A DNA stretch of 64,000 nucleotides, taken from Bacillus piscicola. Lineage in GTDB: Bacteria > Bacillota > Bacilli > Bacillales > Marinococcaceae. The notes under the pieces are model-generated. The model searched no databases. It was not told the origin of the DNA and saw only the letters and a program-made list of their open reading frames with translations. The stretch is from assembly GCF_022458745.1 (NCBI RefSeq), contig NZ_JAJJJF010000005.1, forward strand, positions 1-64,000, in the 5' to 3' direction. The position numbers and the translations under genes were made by a program. Shown here one piece after another: positions 6,676 through 17,382 of this stretch (positions within the stretch are counted from its first letter, which is position 1; the number at the start of each line of letters is the position of its first letter).

Positions 6676-8541
6676 TCACTGAGGTAAATCGGTAACAATT
6701 TCCTTCCACAATGTTAAATGAGGATGAGCAGAATGCAGGCGAGCTAACGAGCTGGGGTTATCTTGGCCAATCCAAACGCCTGTTGTATACCGGTCATTGT
6801 ATCCTAAAAACCAGAAATCACGGCTATTATTTGTAGTTCCTGTCTTGCCGCCAACGTGTTGATTAGGTATGTTGGCTCTTTTACCTGTCCCCTCAGTGAG
6901 TACCCTCCTCATCATGGTGCGGAGCTTGTCATTTGTTTCCGGACTCCAAACTTTTTGTGTGTTTTCTTTCCATTCATATATGACGTTCCCTTTGCTGTCC
7001 GTAACACGTAAAATCCCACGCGGAATTGTATATTTACCAGCATTGGAATAAACCGTGTATGCCTTTGTCATCTCTAGTGGTGTCATGCCGTACGTGAAGC
7101 CCCCCAATGCTGCTGGATATTGGTAATCTCCATGCTGGATCTTTGAAAAGCCAAACTTTTCAAGGTAACCAAAAGAGGTATCCACCCCGGTTTCAGAAAA
7201 CAGCCGGATAGCTGCTGTATTGTAGGACTTCGCAAACGCATGACTTAAGGAGACGGATCCGTAAAAACTTCTACCAGCGTTGGAAGGACAATACCCGTTG
7301 TGACAAAACCGAGCGGTGCTCACCAGGCTGTTTACCTCTTTTCCCGTTTGGTCGAGATAAGGGCCGAACACAAGAAGCGGTTTAATAGCTGACCCAGGCT
7401 GCCGATAAGCTTGAAAGGCACGCTGAAAGTCATATTTTTGATAATTTGCCCCGCCGCTCATTGCTTTAATCTGGTGGGTGGTATGATCAATAACGACCGC
7501 AGCCCCTTGAACATGCCACTTATTTAAATAGGTGTCAGTTCTGTCTATCACTTGTTTTTGGATGGAAGGATCTAATGCCGTTTCAATGTGGATACCAGAT
7601 TTAAGCACATCTTTTACCCTTCTCGCTAGTTGCTTTTTAACAAATTCTCTTTCTTCATCGTTGGCCTGTTTTATTCTCCTTGTAAAACCTTCTCGGGATG
7701 CAATTAATTCTTTTAATTCATTTTCAATATAAACAACGTAGTCAGGATAAAGATCCCGAGGTTTCGTGTAACTGACCGATATCGATTCTTGGGATGCTTC
7801 TTCCTGTTCTGCTTTAGAAATCACGCCGGCTTCCTCCATTTTTGTTAAGATCCATTGTTGTCGCAAGAGGGTATTTTCCTTGTGATGCAGTGGGTCATAA
7901 TGAGAGGGATTAGCCGGAATTGCAGCAAGAAAAGCCGTTTCAGCTAGTGATAACTGTTGACTGGTTTTACCGAAATAGGTTCGGCTTGCAGTCTCAAATC
8001 CATAGATGCCGTTTTGATAATAAGTAGTATTTATGTAAAGTTCCAGAATTTTGTCTTTGGAATACGTCTGTTCCATTTGATAAGCGTATAGAACCTCGCT
8101 TAATTTGCGGTTATATGTTTGTTCCTGTGTCAGAAACAGATTGCGGACAACCTGTTGCGTTATCGTGCTGGCACCTTCCTCAATATTGCCAGCTTTTGAG
8201 TTCGTAATGACCGCACGGAATACAGCTGATATATCGACTCCCTCATGTTCATAGAAAAAGCGGTCTTCTGTCGCAAGAAAGGCTTGGAGCACTTTTTCGG
8301 GAATATCGTTGTACCTGATATAACGGCGGTTCTCCTCACTGCGAATCTCTGAAATAAGATCCATATTTTTGTCGTACATATAGCTGTTTTGCGCAATGGA
8401 AATCGTATCGATGCTGATTTCTTCTTCAAGTACCGTTGTGATGGATTTAGCCTCTCTTCCTTCTTGAAGCACGGCAACGAAAAAGCAGGCAAACAGGATA
8501 AGCAATCCTAAAATAAAGCAATACCCGGTTGTTATTCGCAC
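6676..8541 (-). CDS. pbpD: class A penicillin-binding protein PbpD (PBP4)
   Basis: Bifunctional peptidoglycan glycosyltransferase and DD-transpeptidase anchored by one N-terminal membrane helix (about residues 5-26). The GT51 domain (about 60-235) carries 'ATEDRFFYEHEGVD' with the catalytic Glu and 'GASTITQQVVRN'. The transpeptidase (about 320-600) has 'PGSAIKP' (SxxK), 'SYNTAA' (SxN) and 'GKTGTT' (KTG). At 621 aa it is close to B. subtilis PbpD, and it lacks the C-terminal extension of PbpF. It is transcribed against yufK, as in B. subtilis. Both activities look intact. Confidence 0.92.
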   Translation of the reverse strand: MRITTGYCFILGLLILFACFFVAVLQEGREAKSITTVLEEEISIDTISIAQNSYMYDKNMDLISEIRSEENRRYIRYNDIPEKVLQAFLATEDRFFYEHEGVDISAVFRAVITNSKAGNIEEGASTITQQVVRNLFLTQEQTYNRKLSEVLYAYQMEQTYSKDKILELYINTTYYQNGIYGFETASRTYFGKTSQQLSLAETAFLAAIPANPSHYDPLHHKENTLLRQQWILTKMEEAGVISKAEQEEASQESISVSYTKPRDLYPDYVVYIENELKELIASREGFTRRIKQANDEEREFVKKQLARRVKDVLKSGIHIETALDPSIQKQVIDRTDTYLNKWHVQGAAVVIDHTTHQIKAMSGGANYQKYDFQRAFQAYRQPGSAIKPLLVFGPYLDQTGKEVNSLVSTARFCHNGYCPSNAGRSFYGSVSLSHAFAKSYNTAAIRLFSETGVDTSFGYLEKFGFSKIQHGDYQYPAALGGFTYGMTPLEMTKAYTVYSNAGKYTIPRGILRVTDSKGNVIYEWKENTQKVWSPETNDKLRTMMRRVLTEGTGKRANIPNQHVGGKTGTTNNSRDFWFLGYNDRYTTGVWIGQDNPSSLARLHSAHPHLTLWKEIVTDLPQ

Positions 8542-8602
8542 GGATGATCACACTTTCATTTCGGTGGTTTTATATTCTCTTTTTATATCGGCAAGTTAGT
8601 AG

Positions 8603-8630
8603 GTTATGTTCCTATTATTTTTGCATAGAC
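8603..8630 (+). promoter_or_regulatory. candidate sigma-E promoter of prkA
   Basis: TTATGTT (8603-8609), a 13-nt spacer and CATAGACA (8623-8630) partly fit the sigma-E pattern KMATATT-N14-CATACANT. prkA is sigma-E dependent in B. subtilis, which motivated the search. Confidence 0.35.
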
Positions 8631-8717
8631 ATGAAGTAATCAACATGAAATTTAGGAAGCAGCCCAATCTGCTTTTTGTAACTTAGTTTTTTTAGGAAGG
8701 AAAAGGGGGCTCTCAAC

Positions 8718-10613
8718 TTGAATATCTTGAATAAAGTAAGGCAGTCACGTGAAGAAGAAGAGACGCTGCGTTGGAGAGGAACATTTAAGGAGTATTTAGA
8801 GTTACTAAAAGAAAATCCGCACATTGCGCAGACAGCTCATTCCCGTGTTTACAATATGATTAAAGATGCCGGTGTAATTGAAAGAGACAATAAAAAAATG
8901 TACAAGTTTTTTGGGGATGAAATTTATGGGTTAGAAGAAGCTTTAGAAAAACTAGTGGAAGAGTATTTTCATTCAGCGGCCCGGAGATTAGATGTAAGGA
9001 AGAGGATCTTGTTGTTAATGGGTCCGGTGAGTGGTGGTAAATCTACAATCGTGACTTTACTGAAGAGAGGGCTGGAGGAATATTCACGTACGGACAAAGG
9101 GGCAGTATATGCCATTGAGGGATGCCCGATGCACGAAGATCCCCTTCATCTCATCCCCCCTCATCTTCGTGAAGAATTTTATCAGGAATACGGGATCCGG
9201 ATTGAGGGTCACTTGTCACCATTGAACGTGATGCGTCTGGAAACAGAATATGACGGCCGCATTGAAGACGTAATGGTGGAAAGGATATTTTTCTCCGAAG
9301 ATAGGCGGGTAGGGATTGGGACTTTCAGCCCTTCTGATCCTAAATCGCAAGACATTGCTGATTTGACCGGGAGTATCGATTTTTCAACCATTGCCGAGTA
9401 TGGATCGGAGTCTGATCCGCGTGCTTACCGGTTTGATGGGGAACTAAACAAAGCGAATCGGGGAATGATGGAATTTCAAGAAATGTTAAAGTGTGACGAG
9501 AAATTTTTGTGGCACTTGCTGTCGCTGACACAGGAGGGGAATTTTAAAGCGGGACGCTTTGCCTTAATTAGTGCGGATGAGCTTATAGTAGCGCACACAA
9601 ACGAATCGGAATACAAGTCCTTCATAGCCAACAAGAAGAATGAGGCACTCCACTCACGGATTATTGTCATGAACATTCCGTATAACTTGAAAATATCGGA
9701 GGAAGAACGAATTTATGAAAAAATGATCCGCGAAAGTGATATGTCGCATGTACACATCGCACCGCATGCTTTGCGGACGGCCGCTATATTCTCGGTGCTA
9801 ACCAGATTAAAAGAACCAAAAAAACAAAGTGTCGATCTTGTTAAAAAAATGCGTCTTTATGACGGGGAGATACTCGAGGGTTTTAAAGAGCAGGATGTGG
9901 ATGAATTAAAAAACGAATATCACGATGAAGGAATGGATGGTATAGACCCACGTTATGTTATAAACCGGATTTCTTCTGCAATCATTCGTAAAGATGTGGC
10001 ATCGATTAATGCCTTGGATGTGCTGCGCTCCTTAAAAGATGGTCTCGACCAGCATCCGGCAATCTCCAATGAAGATAAGGAACGGTATTTAGATTTCATC
10101 TCGATTGCGAGGAAAGAGTATGACGACGCTGCAAAAAAAGAAGTGCAGAAAGCATTTGTTTATTCCTATGAGGAATCAGCAAAAACACTTATGGATAACT
10201 ATTTAGATAATGTGGAGGCTTATTGTAACAAAAGCAAAATGAAAGATCCGTTAACTGGAGAGGAAATGAGCCCGGACGAGAAGTTAATGCGTTCGATTGA
10301 GGAACAGATTGGCATTTCGGAAAATGCAAAGAGATCGTTTCGAGAGGAAATCCTCATTCGTATTTCTGCTTATGCCCGCAAAGGGAAAAAGTTTGATTAC
10401 AATTCACATGAGCGTCTCCGGGAAGCTATTCAGAAAAAATTATTTGCCGACTTAAAAGATGTAGTCAAAATTACTACCTCTACGAAAACCCCTGATGAGT
10501 CTCAGTTGAAAAAGATAAACGAAGTCATTGCACGCTTAATTGATGAACACGGCTACAATTCTGTTTCAGCTAATGAATTACTGCGCTATGTCGGCAGCCT
10601 CTTAAACCGATAA
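8718..10613 (+). CDS. prkA: PrkA, AAA+ family protein (serine kinase/protease annotation)
   Basis: A 631-aa cytosolic protein, the same length as B. subtilis PrkA. An AAA+ core carries Walker A 'GPVSGGKST' at about residues 102-110; the C-terminal third is the domain originally likened to protein kinases. It has been described as a serine kinase and later as an ATP-dependent protease, affecting sporulation. TTG start with AAAGGGGG 8 nt upstream. yhbH follows one gene later and spoVR about 7 kb away; PrkA, YhbH and SpoVR homologues (YeaG, YeaH, YcgB in E. coli) tend to be co-regulated. Confidence 0.94.
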   Translation: MNILNKVRQSREEEETLRWRGTFKEYLELLKENPHIAQTAHSRVYNMIKDAGVIERDNKKMYKFFGDEIYGLEEALEKLVEEYFHSAARRLDVRKRILLLMGPVSGGKSTIVTLLKRGLEEYSRTDKGAVYAIEGCPMHEDPLHLIPPHLREEFYQEYGIRIEGHLSPLNVMRLETEYDGRIEDVMVERIFFSEDRRVGIGTFSPSDPKSQDIADLTGSIDFSTIAEYGSESDPRAYRFDGELNKANRGMMEFQEMLKCDEKFLWHLLSLTQEGNFKAGRFALISADELIVAHTNESEYKSFIANKKNEALHSRIIVMNIPYNLKISEEERIYEKMIRESDMSHVHIAPHALRTAAIFSVLTRLKEPKKQSVDLVKKMRLYDGEILEGFKEQDVDELKNEYHDEGMDGIDPRYVINRISSAIIRKDVASINALDVLRSLKDGLDQHPAISNEDKERYLDFISIARKEYDDAAKKEVQKAFVYSYEESAKTLMDNYLDNVEAYCNKSKMKDPLTGEEMSPDEKLMRSIEEQIGISENAKRSFREEILIRISAYARKGKKFDYNSHERLREAIQKKLFADLKDVVKITTSTKTPDESQLKKINEVIARLIDEHGYNSVSANELLRYVGSLLNR

Positions 10614-10633
10614 GGCTCAAAATCATACAGACG

Positions 10634-10669
10634 AAAAGCAGTCCTTTCCCACCCGGAAGGACTGCTTTT
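10634..10669. terminator. terminator after prkA
   Basis: Stem AAAAGCAGTCCTT / AAGGACTGCTTTT (13 bp) with a 10-nt loop. The T-tract is inside the stem, so it works on either strand. Confidence 0.9.
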
Positions 10670-10695
10670 CTATGGGTTAAAATCACATTCAATAA

Positions 10696-10724
10696 TTGAA
10701 GAAACAGAAAAACAATGGTACATT
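10696..10724 (+). promoter_or_regulatory. candidate sigma-A promoter of the signal peptidase gene
   Basis: TTGAAG (10696-10701), a 17-nt spacer and TACATT (10719-10724). Confidence 0.5.
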
Positions 10725-10752
10725 ATAAAAGATACGATTGGAGGAAAGGTGC

Positions 10753-11304
10753 ATGAATCAAATAGCACGTGAATTATGGGATTGGGTTAAGACGTTTGTT
10801 ATCGTTATCGTTATCGTTTTAGTTGTCAGGACTTTTTTCTTTGCCAATTATATGGTGCACGGAGAGTCAATGATGCCGACGATTGAAAATGGGGAACGTC
10901 TGATTATTAATAAAATCGGCTACGAGTTTACTAATCCCGACCGCTTTGATCTTATTGTGTTTCATGCGACGGAAGAGAGTGATTACATTAAACGAGTCAT
11001 CGGGCTTCCTGGAGATCATATCAAATATGAAGACGATACATTATATATAAACGGAGAAGCGTATGAGGAAGAATACTTAACTCCGTACCGTAGCACATAC
11101 GAAAATGGCCCTTTTACAAACGACTTTACTTTGGAAGAAGTAACTGGTTTCTCGGAAGTGCCCGAAGGAAAAGTATTTGTGCTTGGTGATAACCGGCAAA
11201 ACAGTATGGATAGCCGTCAGATTGGTTTTGTGGATATGTCTGAGATTGTCGGGAAGGCAAATATCCGTTACTGGCCTGTAAATGAGTTCACGATTATAAA
11301 ATAA
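10753..11304 (+). CDS. type I signal peptidase
   Basis: Membrane-bound serine protease that cleaves signal peptides from Sec and Tat substrates. At 183 aa it has one N-terminal transmembrane helix (about residues 14-31), the prokaryotic Sip type. Catalytic Ser39 is in 'HGESMMPT' and catalytic Lys80 in 'DYIKRVIG'; the C-terminal box 'GDNRQNSMDSR' is intact. ATG 10753 lies behind GGAGGAAAGG; the in-frame TTG at 10738 is not needed. It is inserted between prkA and yhbH but has its own promoter and terminator, so it is probably not part of a sporulation operon. Several Sip paralogues exist in Bacillus, so I give no symbol. Confidence 0.92.
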   Translation: MNQIARELWDWVKTFVIVIVIVLVVRTFFFANYMVHGESMMPTIENGERLIINKIGYEFTNPDRFDLIVFHATEESDYIKRVIGLPGDHIKYEDDTLYINGEAYEEEYLTPYRSTYENGPFTNDFTLEEVTGFSEVPEGKVFVLGDNRQNSMDSRQIGFVDMSEIVGKANIRYWPVNEFTIIK

Positions 11305-11309
11305 ACAAG

Positions 11310-11335
11310 CCTTTGCGAAAAGCAAAGGTTTTTTT
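11310..11335 (+). terminator. terminator after the signal peptidase gene
   Basis: Stem CCTTTGC / GCAAAGG with a 5-nt loop, followed by TTTTTTT. Confidence 0.9.
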
Positions 11336-11342
11336 AATTATT

Positions 11343-11371
11343 GCAATTATCTTGTCTTCCCTGCATAGAAT
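11343..11371 (+). promoter_or_regulatory. candidate sigma-E promoter of yhbH
   Basis: CATAGAAT at 11364-11371 differs from the sigma-E -10 CATACAAT at one base. The -35 candidate GCAATTA 14 nt upstream is poor. Confidence 0.4.
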
Positions 11372-11416
11372 AGAGTAACCATTCTTAAATGGGCATGGAG
11401 CTAGGAAAGGGGGCCC

Positions 11417-12586
11417 ATGATGACAGGAAACAGCAAACAGAACTTTATTGTGTCAAAAGAGGACTGGTCCCTGCATCGAAAAGGCCATCAAGATCAACGA
11501 AGGCACCAAGAAAAAGTGCAAGAGGCAATCAAGAATAATCTCCCGGATCTCATTAGCGAAGAGAACATTATTATGTCTAAAGGCAAGGACGTTGTCCGCA
11601 TCCCAATCCGGTCTGTGGATGAGTACAAAATCCGTTACAATATGGATAATAACAAATATACAGGACAGGGTGACGGAGACAGCCAAGAAGGCGATGTCAT
11701 TGCGAGAGAGCCAGGAGGAAATCAACAAAAAGGTGCAGCCGGAACGAAACCCGGAGACAAATCGGGCGAAGATTATTATGAAGCCGAAGTATCTGTTTTG
11801 GAATTAGAGAAGCTGTTGTTCAATGAAATGTCTTTACCGAATTTGCAGCAAAAGGAACGAGATGAGATAGTTGTGGAAGATATTGAGTTCAATGACATTC
11901 GCAAAAAGGGCTTAATGGGAAATATTGATAAAAAGCGTACGATTTTATCGGCATTCAAGCGAAACGCAATGGAAGGTAAGCCGCAGATTAATCCGATTCA
12001 CAATGACGATTTACGCTTTAAGACCTGGAATGAAAAAGTGAAACCAGAATCAAAGGCCGTTGTTCTTGCGATGATGGATACCTCAGGATCAATGGGACGC
12101 TGGGAAAAGTTTATGGCAAGGAGTTTTTTCTTCTGGATGGTTCGGTTTTTGCGGACCAAATATGAAACGGTTCATATTGAATTTATTGCCCATCATACGG
12201 AGGCGAAAGTCGTAAGTGAGGATGACTTTTTTTCAAAAGGAGAAAGCGGTGGAACGATCTGTTCTTCCGCTTACGAAAAGGCGTTAGAGTTAATAGAAAA
12301 ACAATATGATCCTGCATCCTATAACATCTATCCTTTTCATTTCTCAGATGGGGATAACTTGACATCAGATAATCAAAGGTGCCTACGCTTAATTAATCAA
12401 TTAATGGACGCATCGAGCATGGTAGGTTATGCAGAAGTAAATCAGTACCAGCGCCATTCCACTTTAATGCAATCGTATAAGAAAATAGACGATATCCGCT
12501 TCAGGCGCTATATTTTAAAGCAAAAGGGAGATGTTTTTCATTCCTTAAAGTATTTTTTCTCTCAAGAAGAGCCTGGACTCGTTTAA
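11417..12586 (+). CDS. yhbH: sporulation protein YhbH (DUF444)
   Basis: A 389-aa DUF444 protein. The N-terminal half is charged and low in complexity (about residues 60-125 rich in G, D, E, Q, K). The C-terminal half is a von Willebrand A-like domain with MIDAS motif 'DTSGSMG' at about residue 221. In B. subtilis it belongs to the early mother-cell sporulation genes. AAAGGGGG precedes two consecutive ATG codons at 11417 and 11420; either could start. Homologues travel with PrkA and SpoVR, both nearby. Molecular function is unknown. Confidence 0.93.
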   Translation: MMTGNSKQNFIVSKEDWSLHRKGHQDQRRHQEKVQEAIKNNLPDLISEENIIMSKGKDVVRIPIRSVDEYKIRYNMDNNKYTGQGDGDSQEGDVIAREPGGNQQKGAAGTKPGDKSGEDYYEAEVSVLELEKLLFNEMSLPNLQQKERDEIVVEDIEFNDIRKKGLMGNIDKKRTILSAFKRNAMEGKPQINPIHNDDLRFKTWNEKVKPESKAVVLAMMDTSGSMGRWEKFMARSFFFWMVRFLRTKYETVHIEFIAHHTEAKVVSEDDFFSKGESGGTICSSAYEKALELIEKQYDPASYNIYPFHFSDGDNLTSDNQRCLRLINQLMDASSMVGYAEVNQYQRHSTLMQSYKKIDDIRFRRYILKQKGDVFHSLKYFFSQEEPGLV

Positions 12587-12603
12587 AAAGGGTCACTATT
12601 TTG

Positions 12604-12648
12604 ACTGTCTCACTAGAGAAAGACACGATCTAGCGAGACAGTTTTTTT
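12604..12648 (+). terminator. terminator after yhbH
   Basis: Stem ACTGTCTCACTAGA / TCTAGCGAGACAGT with one mismatch, followed by TTTTTTT. Confidence 0.9.
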
Positions 12649-12723
12649 AAGTGGTTGTAATATTTAAAAAACAACGTAATATGGAGTGGAGAACAATGAA
12701 GCCTGTAAAAAAGGAGGATGAAC

Positions 12724-13749
12724 ATGATAGAATTATTTCGAAAGCAAGAAGAGGTCTTTACCTTTTACGATGGAGAAGGCAAGAAGGTAGACAGAAAAAC
12801 GGAAATTCGGCAGGATCCCCTGACAGGAGAAACTTCTCGGCTTGTTTTTGATCCAGGGGTGGAGTTCACGATACCAGATTACTCAGAAACAGCTAAAAAA
12901 ACAGCAGGTAAAAATTGCCCCTTCTGCCCTGAAAACATAGAGAAAATGACACCGGTTTTTCCTGACTCTATTAGCCGTACAGGACGGATAAGGCACGGAG
13001 ATGCAGTAGTATTTCCCAACCTTTTCCCTTACAGCAAACATAACGGCGTTGTCGTCTTCTCGGGAGTTCACTATGTACGTTTAGATGATTTTACGCCAGA
13101 AATCATAAAAAACGCCTTTATGTGCGCCCATACATACATTCGTCGTGTTCAGAAGGAGGAAGATACTCCTTTGTATACGTCGATTAATTGGAATTACCTT
13201 CCACACTCTGGTGGGAGTATTCTTCACCCACACTTGCACGTTATCTTATCGGAAGCGCCAACCAATACACAGTCTCTGACAGAAAAACGTGGAGAAGAAT
13301 TCAAGCGATCTTATCAAAAAGACTATTTAACAGCGTTATATGAAGCAGAACGTCATCAAGGAGAAAGGTTTATCGGGGAGCGTGGAGACGTGGCCTGGAT
13401 ACACGCGTTTGCTCCTAAAAGTCACCATGATTACATGGCTATCTTTCGCGGGAAAAGGGGCTTAGAGGAAATTCAAGAGAGGGATTGGCTGCATTTTGCG
13501 GAAGGATTGCAACGGATTTTTGCGAGTCTTACAGCACAGGGGCTGGCAAGTTTTAATATGGTTTTGACGGTTCCGGAGAAATCAAGTGCACTGCCCGTAC
13601 ATGCCCGCCTTATCCCGCGCCTTGCGATAGGAGGACTTGCCACAAGTGACATTAACTTTTTTCAAGCACTGCATCAAGAACCACTTTCCTACAAATCACC
13701 GGAAAAAAATGCAGAGCAGGCGCGGCAGAACTTCTCAAAACGATTCTAA
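12724..13749 (+). CDS. HIT-superfamily nucleotidyltransferase, GalT-like
   Basis: A 341-aa protein with galactose-1-phosphate uridylyltransferase-like architecture: an N-terminal zinc knuckle 'CPFCPEN' (about residue 62), a central catalytic box 'ILHPHLHVIL' (about 165) and a second HIT-like half containing 'WIHAFAPKSHHDY'. Classical GalT has HPHxQ; here the last position is His (HPHLH), as in HIT hydrolases and phosphorylases, so substrate and reaction are uncertain. No galK or galE is nearby. ATG 12718 abuts AAGGAGG, so ATG 12724 is preferred. It stands alone between two terminators. Confidence 0.75.
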   Translation: MIELFRKQEEVFTFYDGEGKKVDRKTEIRQDPLTGETSRLVFDPGVEFTIPDYSETAKKTAGKNCPFCPENIEKMTPVFPDSISRTGRIRHGDAVVFPNLFPYSKHNGVVVFSGVHYVRLDDFTPEIIKNAFMCAHTYIRRVQKEEDTPLYTSINWNYLPHSGGSILHPHLHVILSEAPTNTQSLTEKRGEEFKRSYQKDYLTALYEAERHQGERFIGERGDVAWIHAFAPKSHHDYMAIFRGKRGLEEIQERDWLHFAEGLQRIFASLTAQGLASFNMVLTVPEKSSALPVHARLIPRLAIGGLATSDINFFQALHQEPLSYKSPEKNAEQARQNFSKRF

Positions 13750-13759
13750 GCATAGAAAT

Positions 13760-13793
13760 ACCGCGGGGGAGCTCTCTCTACCCGCGGTTTTTT
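13760..13793 (+). terminator. terminator after the GalT-like gene
   Basis: Eight-bp stem ACCGCGGG / CCCGCGGT, followed by TTTTTT. Confidence 0.9.
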
Positions 13794-13811
13794 GTTCGTT
13801 ACAGCAATCGT

Positions 13812-13888
13812 TGGTCGGGATGACAGGATTCGAACCTGCGACTCCAGACACCCCATGCCTGTGCTCTGCCAAGCTGAGCTACATCCCG
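13812..13888 (-). tRNA. tRNA-Pro (GGG)
   Basis: Isolated 77-nt tRNA on the minus strand with encoded CCA. Acceptor CGGGATG pairs with CATCCCG; D stem GCTC/GAGC; anticodon stem CAGGC/GTCTG. Loop ATGGGGT gives anticodon GGG with A32 and U38, the pair known to be conserved in bacterial tRNA-Pro(GGG). It lies between the GalT-like gene and glpK, away from the main tRNA array. Confidence 0.96.
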
Positions 13889-14009
13889 CTCTCTTCATTA
13901 ATTCTAGTATATATTTCATAATTCTGCAATAAAGACTAGCTTGTAGGTGAAGTATAATACGATGAATCTTTTGTTTTTCTTATCAAAAACGGTGGTAGAA
14001 TGGTATTAG

Positions 14010-15518
<1,509 letters not shown>

Positions 15519-15558
15519 GGGAATAGTGATTATTTGATAGTGAAGGAGAGCGGTAGTA

Positions 15559-17298
15559 ATGGAGTGGCGAAATAATTGGCAGCGCTGGCATGATCATGTT
15601 GGACTGGAAGCAGCGATCAAGAGACAATTACAAGAGCTGACAGCCGATGAGGCAAGGTTGGAAGACTGTTTTTATAAATACCTGGAGTTTGGGACGGGTG
15701 GAATGCGTGGAGAGATGGGGCCCGGAACAAACCGAATGAATGTGTTTACGGTGCGCCGGGCGGCAGAGGGTTTGGCACGTTACATCGAATACCACGGGGA
15801 AAAAGCGAAAGAACGGGGAGTGGCCATTGCTTTTGACTCACGACATCACTCTTATACGTTTGCTAGGGAAACAGCTCTGACGCTTGGCGCTCATAATATT
15901 CAAGTCTTCATGTTTCAAGAGTTGCGGCCGACCCCGGTATTGTCCTTTGCGGTCAGACAGTTGCAGGCGTTTGCAGGAGTGATGATAACAGCGAGTCATA
16001 ACCCTCCGGAATACAATGGCTTTAAAGTATACGGAGAGGATGGTGCTCAGTTTCCTCCAGAACCTTCTCAGCTGCTAATGGCTAAAGTAGAGGAAGTAGA
16101 AAATGAATTAACGATACCAGTTGCCGATGAAAAGGAAATGAAAGCAAAGAGAAAATTGATCATTATCGGCGAAGAAATAGATAAGGCCTATAATGATGAA
16201 TTGCAAACGGTCAGCTTACATCCCGAACTTATCCAAGAAAAAGGCGGACAAGTATCCATTGTGTTCACCCCTTTACACGGTACAGCGAATATTCCAGTTA
16301 CAAGAATTTTGGAGACAAGTGGATTTACAAACATTCATGTTGTGAAAGAACAGGCATTGCCTGATCCGGACTTTTCCACGGTAAAAAGCCCGAATCCTGA
16401 AGAGAAAGCAGCTTTTGAACTAGCCATTCAAGCTGGGGAAAAACAGAGGGCTGATATTTTGATTGCGACGGATCCTGACGCTGATCGTGCCGGTATTGCT
16501 GTGAAGGATATGGATAACCATTATCAGCTTTTAACTGGAAATCAAACAGGAGCATTAATGCTTGAATATCTACTTTCACAGCGAAAGGAAAAAGGAGAAC
16601 TTCCTGTAAACGGTGTCGTTTTAAAAACGATTGTCACGTCTGAGTTAGGACGGAAAATTGCTGAATATTACGGTCTAACGGTGATTGACACGTTAACAGG
16701 CTTTAAATTCATAGCTGAACAAATTAAACAAATGAATGAAAGCGGAAATGGTAATTTTCAGTTTGGTTATGAAGAATCCTATGGATATTTGGCAGATGAC
16801 TTTGTCCGTGATAAGGATGCCATTCAAGCTGCGCTTGTTCTCTCTGAAATGGCCCTATGGTATAAACAACAAGAGAATAAAACACTCTATGAGGCACTAC
16901 ATGAGGTGTATCGCAAGTATGGTTGCTTCAAAGAAGATCTCGTGTCTTTAACGTTAAAGGGAAAAAATGGCGTTGAGAAAATGGATGAGATAATGAGATC
17001 ATTTAGAGAGGAACCACCTGTAACAGCAGGGGGTCATAAAGTGGCTGTCATGGAGGATTATAAAACCTCGGAACGTTCTTATTTAATAGACTCCCAAAAA
17101 GAGAAAATAAAACTGCCAGTTTCCAATGTATTGAAATTTTTTAGGGAAGATGGATCGTGGTTTTGCATACGACCTTCCGGTACAGAACCTAAAATAAAGT
17201 TTTATTTCGGCGTTCAAGATAAAGAGTCTACTCAGGCAGAAAAGAACCTTGAACAGCTAAAAACAGATATTATGACAAAGGCAAAGGAACTAATATAA
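15559..17298 (+). CDS. pgcA: phosphoglucomutase PgcA (phospho-sugar mutase)
   Basis: Interconverts glucose 6-phosphate and glucose 1-phosphate, feeding UDP-glucose for glycolipids and teichoic acids. The 579-aa protein has four alpha-D-phosphohexomutase domains: the phosphoserine loop 'TASHNPPEYNGFKVYG' (Ser at about 149), the metal loop 'DPDADRAG' (about 310), the sugar-binding 'GYEESYGY' and the C-terminal phosphate-binding 'RPSGTEPKIKFYF'. It lies 40 nt after glpK with a GAAGGAGAG ribosome binding site and is probably cotranscribed, as in the B. subtilis glp region. Confidence 0.94.
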   Translation: MEWRNNWQRWHDHVGLEAAIKRQLQELTADEARLEDCFYKYLEFGTGGMRGEMGPGTNRMNVFTVRRAAEGLARYIEYHGEKAKERGVAIAFDSRHHSYTFARETALTLGAHNIQVFMFQELRPTPVLSFAVRQLQAFAGVMITASHNPPEYNGFKVYGEDGAQFPPEPSQLLMAKVEEVENELTIPVADEKEMKAKRKLIIIGEEIDKAYNDELQTVSLHPELIQEKGGQVSIVFTPLHGTANIPVTRILETSGFTNIHVVKEQALPDPDFSTVKSPNPEEKAAFELAIQAGEKQRADILIATDPDADRAGIAVKDMDNHYQLLTGNQTGALMLEYLLSQRKEKGELPVNGVVLKTIVTSELGRKIAEYYGLTVIDTLTGFKFIAEQIKQMNESGNGNFQFGYEESYGYLADDFVRDKDAIQAALVLSEMALWYKQQENKTLYEALHEVYRKYGCFKEDLVSLTLKGKNGVEKMDEIMRSFREEPPVTAGGHKVAVMEDYKTSERSYLIDSQKEKIKLPVSNVLKFFREDGSWFCIRPSGTEPKIKFYFGVQDKESTQAEKNLEQLKTDIMTKAKELI

Positions 17299-17325
17299 TA
17301 AAATGTTTTTGTTTGTCTCCTCTGT

Positions 17326-17353
17326 TCATTGATCCGTTTTTTATTCATATAGT
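17326..17353 (+). promoter_or_regulatory. candidate sigma-E promoter of spoVR
   Basis: TCATTGA (17326-17332), 13 nt and CATATAGT (17346-17353) resemble sigma-E elements; spoVR is sigma-E dependent in B. subtilis. Confidence 0.4.
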
Positions 17354-17382
17354 AAGGATAAGAAGACGGAGGAGGGAGAAAC

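Noticed and set aside
12651-12851. ORF starting before the GalT-like gene
   Set aside because: It overlaps that gene in another frame, has no ribosome binding site and reads as Lys/Arg-rich noise.
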